Position numbers and translations under genes: made by a program. From Rhodobacter sp. (lineage in GTDB: Bacteria; Pseudomonadota; Alphaproteobacteria; Rhodobacterales; Rhodobacteraceae), in the NCBI GenBank assembly GCA_020250445.1, contig JADCEF010000070.1, forward strand, positions 1 to 33,286: a stretch of DNA of 33,286 nucleotides, in the 5' to 3' direction. This document shows positions 1 to 6,371 of the stretch, in pieces; position 1 is the first letter of the stretch; the number at the start of each line of letters is the position of its first letter. The notes beneath the pieces were generated by a model. That model did no database searches. It was not told where the DNA came from and worked only from the letters and a program-made list of their open reading frames with translations.

Positions 1-196
1 CAGGATGCAACGCGTCAAGCTCCCCGGGCAGCGCCTGTCCGCGAGAGACTTCGACCGTCAGGTTGCAGAGGTCCAGGTCCGTGTCGCAGTCCTCAACGGG
101 TTCACCGCCCTCGGCACACCCATTACAGAGATCGCGGGATAGGTCTGTCCGGGCAAAGGGGACGTCCGACCGTCACCAGATTTGTGCAACAGAGCG
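1..196 (+). mobile_element. 3' end of an IS5-like (IS903-type) insertion sequence
   Basis: The window opens inside the last codons of a transposase-like frame (stop at 140-142). About 40 bases later comes TTTGTGCAACAGAGC (181-195), whose reverse complement GCTCTGTTGCACAAA resembles the terminal inverted repeats known for IS5/IS903-type elements (GGCTTTGTTGCACAAA-like). The element therefore appears to end at about 195-196. The left end lies outside the window, so the IR pair and any target duplication cannot be seen here. The family assignment is from memory of such ends and of the transposase C-terminus, not from a search. Confidence 0.55.
2..142 (+). CDS. IS5-family transposase, C-terminal fragment (cut by window edge)
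   Basis: An open frame enters from the left edge and ends with TAG at 140-142. It encodes about 46 residues containing SARDFDRQVAEVQVRVAVLN and FTALGTPITEIAG, a pattern I recognise as the C-terminus of IS903-type IS5 transposases (xARDFDRQVAExQVRxAVLNxxTALGxPVTE). These end shortly before the right inverted repeat, as here. The catalytic DDE residues lie upstream and are not visible, so whether the full gene is intact is unknown. An ATG at 5 is internal and probably not a start. Confidence 0.5.
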   Translation, partial: RMQRVKLPGQRLSARDFDRQVAEVQVRVAVLNGFTALGTPITEIAG

Positions 197-1078
197 CCAT
201 TGATCGGCTATGCGCGCGTCTCAACCGAGGATCAGACCCCCCTGCCCCAGTCGCAGGCCCTGAAATCCGCGGGCTGCGTCGAGATCCACGAGGAGCAGGC
301 CTCGGGCGGGAACCGCGCGCGGCCCGTGCTGGCGCGGGTGCTGGAGCGGATCGGCAAGGGCGACACGCTGGTGGTGGTGCGCATCGACCGTCTGGCGCGG
401 TCGCTTTCGCATTTGCTGGAAGTGATCGAGCGGCTGGAGGCGAAAGGCGCCTTCTTCCGATCGCTCATGGACCCGATCGACACGTCCTCGCCGCAGGGCA
501 AGTTCACCCTCCAGGTCCTGGGCGCCGCGGCGGGGTTCGAGCGCGCCCTGATCCGCGAACGCACTAAGGCGGGGCTGGCCTCGGCGCGCAGCAAGGGTTG
601 CGTCGGCGGCAACCCGGGTCTGCGTGCCCGCAATCCCGCCGCACTGCGCAAGGTGAGGCTGGCGCGGCAGGACGGCTACATGGAACGCCTGAACGAGATG
701 GCCCAGGACTGGGTGCCCCATGTGCGCCGCCTGCGACCCTACATGGCGTGGGAAGACGTGCTGCGGATCGTCAACGGCCCCCTACCCCGCGAGCGCCAAT
801 GGACGCAAAGCCGCCTTTTGCGCGCGGTCAACGCCTATGTCCGGGACGGCTTCCTACCGCCCACGGTACTGGACCGCGCCGGCCGCCGCGAAACCGACGA
901 CCGCCTGCCCGCCATCGTCGCCGCCATCAAGGGCGCGGACCCCGACATCACGCTTCAAGCGATCTGCAGCCGGCTGGAGGCGATGCGCGAGCGCACGCCC
1001 CGTGGGCGGACAAGCTGGCAACCCTCCTCGGTGAAGATGCTGCTGGAACGGGCTGAGAGACTGGGGCTGCTTGAGTAG
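182..1078 (+). CDS. Serine recombinase (resolvase/invertase family)
   Basis: A 298-residue recombinase. The N-terminal resolvase domain (about residues 7-140) has YARVSTEDQ with the nucleophile Ser14, the Arg-rich RIDRLARS stretch and the FERALIRERTKAGL helix E region. The C-terminal 150 residues are not a simple short Hin-type helix-turn-helix. Resolvases of this group cut and rejoin DNA through a 5' phosphoserine link and are common on plasmids and transposons. The start is odd. The family usually begins M-(T/P)-LIGYARVS, but no ATG precedes CCATTGATCGGC here. The only in-frame starts are TTG at 182, which lies inside the presumed IS terminal repeat, and TTG at 200. The IS seems to have landed on the native start codon, so expression may be weak or IS-driven. 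The gene converges with the toxin gene to its right. Confidence 0.85.
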   Translation: MCNRAPLIGYARVSTEDQTPLPQSQALKSAGCVEIHEEQASGGNRARPVLARVLERIGKGDTLVVVRIDRLARSLSHLLEVIERLEAKGAFFRSLMDPIDTSSPQGKFTLQVLGAAAGFERALIRERTKAGLASARSKGCVGGNPGLRARNPAALRKVRLARQDGYMERLNEMAQDWVPHVRRLRPYMAWEDVLRIVNGPLPRERQWTQSRLLRAVNAYVRDGFLPPTVLDRAGRRETDDRLPAIVAAIKGADPDITLQAICSRLEAMRERTPRGRTSWQPSSVKMLLERAERLGLLE

Positions 1079-1156
1079 TCCAGCTACCTTGCAAAACCTC
1101 TACGACATAGAAGGATTACAAGGTTGTGGTCAGTTCCACGCTCAGTAGCTGTCCGG

Positions 1157-1552
1157 TCATGTAAAGGGGTTGATGATGCGAAGCTGGCCTTCCACCAGCA
1201 GGCCATCTTGCATGTCCTCGCTCCACAGCGTGGCGCAGCCCGCAACCAACGCGCTGGCCACGATCATCGCATCGTAGATTGAAAAGCAGTAGCGTTCCGC
1301 CAAGGCGCGGCCGACGTCATGGGTCTGAAGGGTCAGATCTTCGACGAGGCACAAGGCACGAACGCCCTCGAGAAACGCCCCTGCTTCCTCCCAACTGAGG
1401 CCGGCCTTGCGGCGGCAGTTTACCAGCGTCTCGTTCAGGACCTGAACGCTGATCCGGGGCCCCTGCCCCAAGATGGCCTCGGCGCGATCGGCCTTTGGGC
1501 TGTCGTCGAGCAGGTACAGTACGACATTCGTGTCCGCGAATTCAGCGCTCAT
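1157..1552 (-). CDS. vapC: PIN-domain ribonuclease toxin (VapC-like)
   Basis: A 131-residue single PIN domain. The acidic metal-binding residues of the family are all visible: Asp7 in FADTN, Glu41 in LNET, Asp94 in IYDAMI and Asp113 in SED. VapC toxins are Mg-dependent RNases that cut tRNA or rRNA and are held inactive by a cognate VapB. The start ATG (1552-1550) overlaps the end of the upstream antitoxin gene by 11 bases, the classic antitoxin-first, translationally coupled layout. Length and motif order are normal, so the toxin looks intact. The pair sits among plasmid and IS debris, fitting a plasmid-maintenance module that survived decay of its replicon. Targets cannot be read from sequence. 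Confidence 0.88.
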   Translation of the reverse strand: MSAEFADTNVVLYLLDDSPKADRAEAILGQGPRISVQVLNETLVNCRRKAGLSWEEAGAFLEGVRALCLVEDLTLQTHDVGRALAERYCFSIYDAMIVASALVAGCATLWSEDMQDGLLVEGQLRIINPFT

Positions 1553-1769
1553 GCGCGTCGTCGCGGCTCAGGCGCTCTGCAGCGGGCAGCTTTCCCCGGA
1601 AGCGGCGCAGACCCGTCAGCACCTCATCCGCACGAGCCAGACGACGGACTCTGACCTGGCCGTCGTCCTTGACAAGATCGATCTGATCGCCTTCCTTGAG
1701 GCCAAGTTCCCGGACAAGCTCCGCGGGCAAACGGACGGCAAGCGAGTTACCCCATTTTGCGACCTGCAT
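1542..1769 (-). CDS. vapB: AbrB/MazE-type antitoxin (VapB-like)
   Basis: A 75-residue protein starting MQVAKWGNSLAVRLPAELV, the signature of the SpoVT/AbrB swapped-hairpin DNA-binding fold used by VapB and MazE antitoxins. The C-terminal third is charged (RRFRGKLPAAERLSRDDAHE) and would be the toxin-wrapping tail. The start at 1769 is chosen over an in-frame ATG at 1811 because AGGAGG (reverse strand, 1775-1780) sits five bases upstream and the AbrB domain begins exactly there. It should neutralise the PIN toxin encoded 3' of it and, with the toxin, repress its own promoter. An imperfect inverted repeat just upstream (1786-1809) is a candidate operator. Confidence 0.88.
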   Translation of the reverse strand: MQVAKWGNSLAVRLPAELVRELGLKEGDQIDLVKDDGQVRVRRLARADEVLTGLRRFRGKLPAAERLSRDDAHER

Positions 1770-1785
1770 CGTGACCTCCTGCGGG

Positions 1786-1809
1786 GATATACGCTCAGTA
1801 ATGTGTATC
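1786..1809 (-). promoter_or_regulatory. Candidate operator of the toxin-antitoxin operon
   Basis: GATATAC (1786-1792) and GTGTATC (1803-1809) form an inverted repeat with one mismatch over 7-bp arms and a 10-bp spacer. It lies six bases upstream of the antitoxin ribosome binding site (AGGAGG on the reverse strand, 1775-1780). AbrB-type antitoxins usually bind such dyads in their own promoters. Assignment is by position and symmetry only. Confidence 0.4.
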
Positions 1810-1984
1810 ATGCGGGTTGCATGAGCAAGCCTGTCCGCGAGCCCGGGTTACTCTTGTGCGTCACGCAGTGGCTGACACCAGATTTCGAAAGAGCCTGCAC
1901 GAATCTGAGTCCTCCGGCAATAGTCACGGAAAAGAGCGACCAAACGCCAAATTCCGTGAACACGCCACGGGCGCGCGAGGGCAG

Positions 1985-2254
1985 ATGAGCAGAGCCGATA
2001 CACAGGAAGACCTGAACGCCGTGATCCGTCAGCATTCCGAGGTGCTGGCGGCGCAACTGCATTCGCAGCGATAGAGCCTGTTCCCGCCCGACGCATCCAA
2101 GTCTATGCGTAAATTCACCTCTGGGGAAGCTGCTGCTCTGCTGGGTGTCAACGACTCATACCTCAGAAAGCTTCACCTTGATGGCAAGGGGCCGTCGCCA
2201 GCAGTTTCATCGGGGAACCGGCGGCACTACTCGGCTGAAGATATTCATACGCGA
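1985..2254 (+). pseudogene. repA: repA (repABC plasmid partition ATPase), 5' fragment with in-frame stop
   Basis: ATG at 1985 follows a GAGGGCAG ribosome-binding-like stretch. The frame encodes MSRADTQEDLNAVIRQHSEV and so on, reaches a TAG at 2072-2074, then continues in the same frame with SLFPPDASKSMRKFTSGEAA, LLGVNDSYLRKLHLDGKGPS and RRHYSAEDI. This is the N-terminal, helix-turn-helix region of RepA, the ParA-like protein of repABC replicons (family pattern: RLFPPxxxKxLRKFSSGEAAxLLGVxxxYLRxLxLxGKGP). Homology stops near 2250, so the Walker ATPase domain and repB/repC are gone. Two lesions are therefore visible: a nonsense codon (probably once a sense codon in QRxRLFPP) and loss of about 300 C-terminal residues. 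It cannot support partition or replication. It marks past contact with a repABC plasmid or chromid. Confidence 0.82.
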
Positions 2255-2391
2255 TGTCAAACATCCCGTCCGGGTTCGCGCCATCCAAGGACAGGGTGAC
2301 GCCCATCGCTTTCGTCCCAAAGCGGATCGGGCAAGGGCCGCTTGCCTGCCTGCCGACTTGGCCGAAGGACGCGGATATGCACCGCACCGGG

Positions 2392-2835
2392 AAGGTCACG
2401 ATGACCGCCGCCAGCGCGGCCGCGTTCCGTTGGACAGTGCCCTTCGATATCTGGCGGACGAAGTTCCTGACCTGCGTTGTGGTTGCCGGGCTGACTACGG
2501 TCATCGGCGCGCTGGTCTTCCTGCAATAGCTGCGTACCTTACCCGAAGCGGCTTTCAGCGCAAATGACTGGACCGCCTTCGTCATCTTCATTGTGGTGAT
2601 CTGCGGCATCGGCACGCTCGGGGACCCCATCCTTGGAACGCTGGTGTTCATTGCCCTGCGCGAAACCATGGCAGACCTGGGCACCGTCGACCTGATCGCC
2701 CTTGGCTTGGTGGCCATAGCAGTTATGCTCAAGGCACCCCCCGGACTGTGGGGCCTGATCCGTGCCCGCACCGGGGCCGGGCTTTTCCCACTTTCATTCC
2801 GTGTGACCGGGCCCTTGACGCGGCAATCGTCATGA
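2392..2835 (+). pseudogene. Branched-chain amino-acid-type ABC permease (LivM-like), 3' fragment with in-frame stop
   Basis: The frame reads DIWRTKFLTCVVVAG, LTTVIGALVFLQ, a TAG at 2527-2529, then in the same frame LRTLPEAAFSANDWTAFVIF, GIGTLGDPILGTLVFIALRE and VMLKAPPGLWGL, ending TGA at 2833-2835. This is the C-terminal part of LivM, the inner-membrane permease of HAAT transporters (family pattern ...SANDWTAFVIFIVVIGGIGxxxGPIxG). The stop sits exactly where LivM has a Lys or Arg codon after IFLQ, a single-base nonsense change. The N-terminal two thirds of the gene are missing. The boundary with the repA remnant lies in an unassigned stretch of about 140 bases (2255-2391). Not functional. 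Confidence 0.78.
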
Positions 2836-3116
2836 AGCGCACGGCGGATCGGCTGCCTGGCGACGATTACCGTTGGTCGGTTCCGGGGGCTGGCGGGGCG
2901 CAGATGTCGTTTGCCGCGACCGCCAGCCAGATGGGCGGAAACCGCCGCGTCGGGCTGGAGGACAGTCTGTTCATCGGGCGTGGCAACCTGGCCGAAAGCA
3001 ACGCGCAGCAGGTGACCAGGATCAGGCGTATCGTCGAAGACCCCGGCTGCGAAGCTGTATCCCCCGATGAGGCACGAGATATCCTTGGTCTGAAAAGGGG
3101 CGATCAGGCCGCATTC
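2832..3116 (+). pseudogene. Beta-keto acid cleavage enzyme (BKACE/DUF849), 3' fragment
   Basis: A frame overlapping the end of the LivM remnant encodes DRLPGDDYRWSVPGAGGAQM, ASQMGGNRRVGLEDSLFIGR, GNLAESNAQQVTRIRRIVED and PDEARDILGLKRGDQAAF. This is the C-terminal third of the DUF849 family (BKACE; the type member is Kce, 3-keto-5-aminohexanoate cleavage enzyme). These Zn enzymes split beta-keto acids with acetyl-CoA. The conserved GGNxRVGLEDS segment is present, but the N-terminal barrel with the Zn ligands is absent. The usual stop right after the final GF is lost, and the frame runs on to 3197. LivM and DUF849 genes can share carnitine/betaine- or lysine-type catabolic clusters, so both scraps may come from one former operon. 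Confidence 0.78.
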
Positions 3117-3564
3117 TGGGGGAACCATGCATCAAGAAAGTCCTTCCCAACGCCGAAGCCGCGTTTGACAGGGTTCTGTTCGTTGGCACGGCCATAGCCT
3201 TGGGGTGTCCCCGGGTTCGATGCCCGCAGGTGCCGACCGCTGATCCCACGGCGGCGCTCACATCCCCGGCCCTGGTTGCGGCCCGGTCAGGGCTGACCCG
3301 GCCGGTGTGTTTCGCGGCAGTGCCGCCGCGGGCTTCCATTCTGGCAGGTTGCCCGCCCGGTTCCCCTTGAAGCGGCCCGATTTCAGGCGGACGTACCGGG
3401 TTGCGGGGGTTCAAGGTCTTCCCGGCCGGGCCGGTTTCCGCAAGCTGTCGGGAAAACCATCCCCGGCACAAGACCGCAATTTCCGTGCGCGTTCGCGTTC
3501 CCAAGGCCCTGGGCTTCCTGCAAACCACAGTGGCCGGCGAACCGGGGGCCCGCCTTGGCCCCTG
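3117..3564. other. Gene-free remnant DNA, about 450 bases
   Basis: Open frames here are short or antisense-looking and show no family motif. A stretch near 3128-3180 on the plus strand reads KKVLPNAEAAFDRVLFVGTA, which looks protein-like but is too short to assign. I see no inverted terminal repeats or direct repeats that would explain the junctions. It lies between the decayed genes on the left and the 3' end of the dehydratase operon on the right. Confidence 0.5.
3545..3562 (-). terminator. Possible terminator hairpin after the dehydratase operon
   Basis: GGGGCC (3545-3550) and GGCCCC (3557-3562) can pair around a six-base loop, starting two bases beyond the stop of the small-subunit gene in the direction of transcription. 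There is no U-run after it, so this is a weak call by position and stem only. Confidence 0.3.
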
Positions 3565-3960
3565 TCAGCTTTCCCGCAGCAGACCCTTCCGGCGATAGGC
3601 TTCTGCCGCCTCGCGGATGAAGGCGCCGGTCTCCGGTGCGTCGAATCGGGCGATAATCTCTTGTGACAGGGCCAGAAGCTCGCCATGGCTGGCCCGCTTG
3701 GGACGCAGCTTTTCATAGATCTGCAGCAGCGTCTCGCCCGGCACCATGGTCAGCTCGGCAGCCCGCCGGAAGTTCCGGGCCAGTTGCGGATAGCCCTCGG
3801 CCATCGCCCGCTCTGCCTGCGCCTCCAGCGTCTGCCGCCGGATGGTCACATCCTCGGACGTGATCCGGCCTTCCCGCAGCGCCTGCAGTGTGATCTCCTC
3901 CGGTGCCATGCGGGATTCCCTGCGGCGGGGGTCCTCACCCGTCCTGTCACGATCAGACAT
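3565..3960 (-). CDS. pduE: Diol/glycerol dehydratase small (gamma) subunit
   Basis: A 131-residue protein. The C-terminal two thirds match PduE/DhaE: NFRRAAELTMVPGETLLQIY, EKLRPKRASHGELLAL and FIREAAEAYRRKGLL. The gamma subunit packs against the large subunit in the (alpha-beta-gamma)2 adenosylcobalamin-dependent dehydratase and has no catalytic residues of its own. The length is near DhaE (about 140) and shorter than PduE of enterics. The ATG at 3960 overlaps the stop of the fused large/medium gene (ATGTCTGA, 8 bases), so translation should be coupled and stoichiometric. No reactivase gene follows; the next DNA is remnant sequence, so the operon may have been cut short on this side. Confidence 0.87.
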   Translation of the reverse strand: MSDRDRTGEDPRRRESRMAPEEITLQALREGRITSEDVTIRRQTLEAQAERAMAEGYPQLARNFRRAAELTMVPGETLLQIYEKLRPKRASHGELLALSQEIIARFDAPETGAFIREAAEAYRRKGLLRES

Positions 3961-6187
3961 CGGCCACCATCTCCAGGTTCTCTGCAATCAACGCACCATT
4001 CACCGCCGCGATCTCTCGCTTGTGCATCAGCATGGCATGAACGATCAGCCGCAGCCGGGACATGTTGTCGACCCTGACCGGAACCGGCATCGGCGGCTGA
4101 CCAAGCGCATGGGCTGCGGCATTGGCCCCGATCTGGACATAAGCCTCGCGCGACAGAAGCGGTGCCTGAGAGAAAAGCTCCAGGTTGTTCAGCGGTGCCA
4201 ATCCTTTCCGCGTGATGACCGTGGTGCCTTTGGACTGCAGTCCGATCCCGACACCCGATCCCGAAAGCCGCGCCGCCTGCCAGCCGATCAGCCCGCAATC
4301 TGCCGTGTCGTGGATGCGCACCATCCGCAGCCGCAGGCCCTGCGACGCCACACCTTCCTCGATTGCGGCCAGCACCTCGCCATGCACCAGTCCGCACAGG
4401 GTCCGGTCAAGCCCCTCTGCAAAGGCCGGGCCAAGACCGAGCACCACTTCGGCCGGATCGTTGCCCGCCTTTGCCGGCCCGCGCGGCACCAGACGAACGC
4501 CCGCCGCCCCGGTGGTAAGGGGAACCATCTCTGCCGCCGTCCGCTGCTGCGGGATGGCCGAAAGCAGCGCCCATGTCTCGCCCTCGACCCGGTATCCGGT
4601 GCCCGGCCCGAGATAGTCGTTCCGGTCGGTAAAGGCGCTTTTGGCCGCGAAGTCCGGGTCAAGAACCGCGGCGGGCTGCAGATAATCGCCCACGACGCGG
4701 ACCCGCTGCATCTGCAGCACATTGGATGCGATGTCGCTGAAGCCCGCCGCATCCAGGGCACGGGCCGCGTCCAGGGCCGTCAGGGGCCCGTCGAGAAAGG
4801 CCTGTGCGGCTTCGATGTCGGCCACAAGGTTGCGTTCGGGCATGTCGTCGGAATGCCAGGCCAAAGCTGCGGCCTCGATCTCGTCATCGCGGATCGCGGG
4901 AAAGCCAAGCGCCGCAAACACCGCCTGCATCGCCTTGCCGGCACGGCGGCGCACGGCGATGGCCTGTTGCTCGGTCATGGGGAAGATGCCGGCATTGACC
5001 CGCATGTCGCGCTGAATCACCATCCAGTCGTCCAGATCCTCGGCATCGAAGTTGCCGCCCCCGAACATGTTGTCGCGCCGCGGCATCGCGGAATATCCCG
5101 ATGTCACAAAGTCGGTTCCGGGCAGGAACTGCAGCATCAACTTGGCAGCCTTGCGCATGTCGGAATGCGAGGACATCGCGTCGTTGCCCGAGGCCACCTC
5201 CAGGCCCAGCGACGCCGCGATAAGGTTTTCGGCAAGGATCGCGCGGACGCCCTGCGGCAGTGCCCCGGTCAGCGCCACACAAGAGATGGCACCGTTCTGC
5301 ACCCCTTGGGCCCCTGCGCCCTTGGCAAGCATCAGGCAGCGTGCCTCAAGGTAGAGCATCGACTTGCCGTCTTCATAGCCCATCAGGGTTTCCGATCCGG
5401 TGCCCGAGGTAAAGCGGATCTTGATCCCGCGCGACGCATAGGCAGAGGCCAGCAACCCCTTCGACCACGGCGTGTCATCGCCGTCACGCAGCGCTTCGTC
5501 GGTGCCGTAGACCGAAAGCGTCTCGGCATAGGTCGTCAGGCCTTTCAGGCCAAGGCGAAGGTTCAGCGCCTCTTCAACCGCGCACTGGGTCAACACGCCG
5601 CCCCGCCCGGTCTGTGACCCGACAAGAAGAGCCAGGGCATTGAACGGTGCCATGCGGGCGACGCGGCAGGTGGTTTCCAACTCGTCGAACCCGCGCAGGG
5701 CCGCTTCGGCGGCGTCGGCCGCCATCAGCACCGGATTTTCGCGCCAGTTCGTCACATGGGCCTGGTTGCCCGGCGTCCGCCGCGCCCGCATCTTCTGCAT
5801 GGCCATCATCATCTCGACCACATTCAGATGCGACACGATCTGGCAAAGCTTTGCCGGGGTGCAGCCCGAGAAGAGCCGGATCAGGTCGGCCCTGGGCGTC
5901 GTGATGTCAACCAGGCGGCGGGCAAGATCAAGCGAGGGAAGGGCCATCGCCTCTGCGGCAACGCTGCGATCAAGGGAATGGGCTGCAATGTAGCGGTCGA
6001 TCGTGTCGAAGTCGGCCTCTTCCCGGCCATCCATCTCGACAATCCGGCCCTTGACGATGACCAGGCTTGGAACCGGGTCGTTCGGGCTATCCATGGCCAC
6101 CAGACCCATTTCCGGGTCTTCGGCGACGAAAGTGTCCAGGTTTACCGGCCGCCGGGACCGAACCTCGAATCGCCTTGATCGTTGCAT
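3953..6187 (-). CDS. pduCD: B12-dependent diol/glycerol dehydratase, large and medium subunits fused
   Basis: A 744-residue protein. Residues 1 to about 555 are PduC/DhaB-like and keep the motifs that line the substrate and K/Ca site: NQAHVTN, GFDELETT, TYAETLSVYGT, KGAGAQGVQNGA, VASGNDAMSSHSD and LPGTDFVTSGYS. After NDYLGPGTGYRVEGE, where PduC normally ends soon after, the chain runs into a PduD/DhaC-like domain: AEVVLGLGPAFAEGLDRTLC, LSGSGVGIGLQSKGTTVITR and LAPLNNLELFSQAPLL. Adenosylcobalamin starts the radical dehydration of glycerol to 3-hydroxypropanal or of 1,2-diols to aldehydes; sequence does not separate these. The start at 6187 is backed by GGAAGG seven bases upstream (reverse strand, 6195-6200). 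No signal peptide or microcompartment targeting extension is seen. It is divergent from the polyol ABC transporter gene set, so both probably answer to the same inducer. Confidence 0.92.
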   Translation of the reverse strand: MQRSRRFEVRSRRPVNLDTFVAEDPEMGLVAMDSPNDPVPSLVIVKGRIVEMDGREEADFDTIDRYIAAHSLDRSVAAEAMALPSLDLARRLVDITTPRADLIRLFSGCTPAKLCQIVSHLNVVEMMMAMQKMRARRTPGNQAHVTNWRENPVLMAADAAEAALRGFDELETTCRVARMAPFNALALLVGSQTGRGGVLTQCAVEEALNLRLGLKGLTTYAETLSVYGTDEALRDGDDTPWSKGLLASAYASRGIKIRFTSGTGSETLMGYEDGKSMLYLEARCLMLAKGAGAQGVQNGAISCVALTGALPQGVRAILAENLIAASLGLEVASGNDAMSSHSDMRKAAKLMLQFLPGTDFVTSGYSAMPRRDNMFGGGNFDAEDLDDWMVIQRDMRVNAGIFPMTEQQAIAVRRRAGKAMQAVFAALGFPAIRDDEIEAAALAWHSDDMPERNLVADIEAAQAFLDGPLTALDAARALDAAGFSDIASNVLQMQRVRVVGDYLQPAAVLDPDFAAKSAFTDRNDYLGPGTGYRVEGETWALLSAIPQQRTAAEMVPLTTGAAGVRLVPRGPAKAGNDPAEVVLGLGPAFAEGLDRTLCGLVHGEVLAAIEEGVASQGLRLRMVRIHDTADCGLIGWQAARLSGSGVGIGLQSKGTTVITRKGLAPLNNLELFSQAPLLSREAYVQIGANAAAHALGQPPMPVPVRVDNMSRLRLIVHAMLMHKREIAAVNGALIAENLEMVADV

Positions 6188-6262
6188 ACTGCGGCCTTCC
6201 GTTCTGCGCAGGTAACAGGTCAGATTAAGATGTTCTGGCCGAAGAAACCCGCCAATCGCGCA

Positions 6263-6297
6263 TTTACGGCAGTTATGGCGGATATTGATGCCGTAAA
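6263..6297. promoter_or_regulatory. Inverted repeat in the divergent dehydratase/transporter promoter region
   Basis: TTTACGGCA (6263-6271) and TGCCGTAAA (6289-6297) are perfect 9-bp inverted arms 17 bp apart, in the 184-bp gap between the dehydratase gene (leftward) and the binding-protein gene (rightward). Spacing of about two and a half turns between arm centres suits a dimeric regulator or two sites. It could serve both promoters. A protein partner is not shown by sequence. Confidence 0.5.
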
Positions 6298-6303
6298 CAA
6301 GCT

Positions 6304-6330
6304 TTGACAGGTACACTGACATGTTACATG
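6304..6330 (+). promoter_or_regulatory. Candidate -35 box and GntR-type operator before the ABC transporter genes
   Basis: TTGACA (6304-6309) fits a sigma-70 -35 box. About 10 bases on is CATGTTACATG (6320-6330), an odd-centred palindrome with the GT-N-AC core that FCD-type GntR regulators favour, placed where it would cover the spacer and a weak -10. The FCD regulator encoded at 13593 in the same gene set is the natural candidate. A strong ribosome binding site (GGAGG) precedes the ATG at 6372. Confidence 0.42.
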
Positions 6331-6371
6331 CTAATCCTCGAATCACATGACCAACAGGGAGGAGGTCAGTC

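Noticed and set aside
1079-1156. A res/dif-like recombination site between recombinase and toxin genes
   Set aside because: ACCTTG and CAAGGT form only a 6-bp inverted repeat 26 bp apart, with no match I can recognise to known res or dif cores.
2255-2391. A minus-strand peptide (FGTKAMGVTLSLDGANPDGM) between the repA and livM remnants
   Set aside because: It looks protein-like but is short, matches no family I can name, and overlaps the repA remnant on the other strand.
3842-5617. A 591-residue open frame on the plus strand across the dehydratase gene
   Set aside because: It is antisense to a strongly supported gene; its composition is rich in His, Arg and Gln with no motif, the usual shadow effect in GC-rich coding DNA.
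3565-6187. A propanediol-utilisation microcompartment locus
   Set aside because: No shell-protein genes, PduP, PduL or encapsulation peptide are visible; only the dehydratase is shared with pdu operons.
6188-6371. Cobalamin riboswitch before the B12-dependent dehydratase gene
   Set aside because: The leader is short and I see no B12-box-like conserved core on the reverse strand; regulation by protein operators explains the repeats better.
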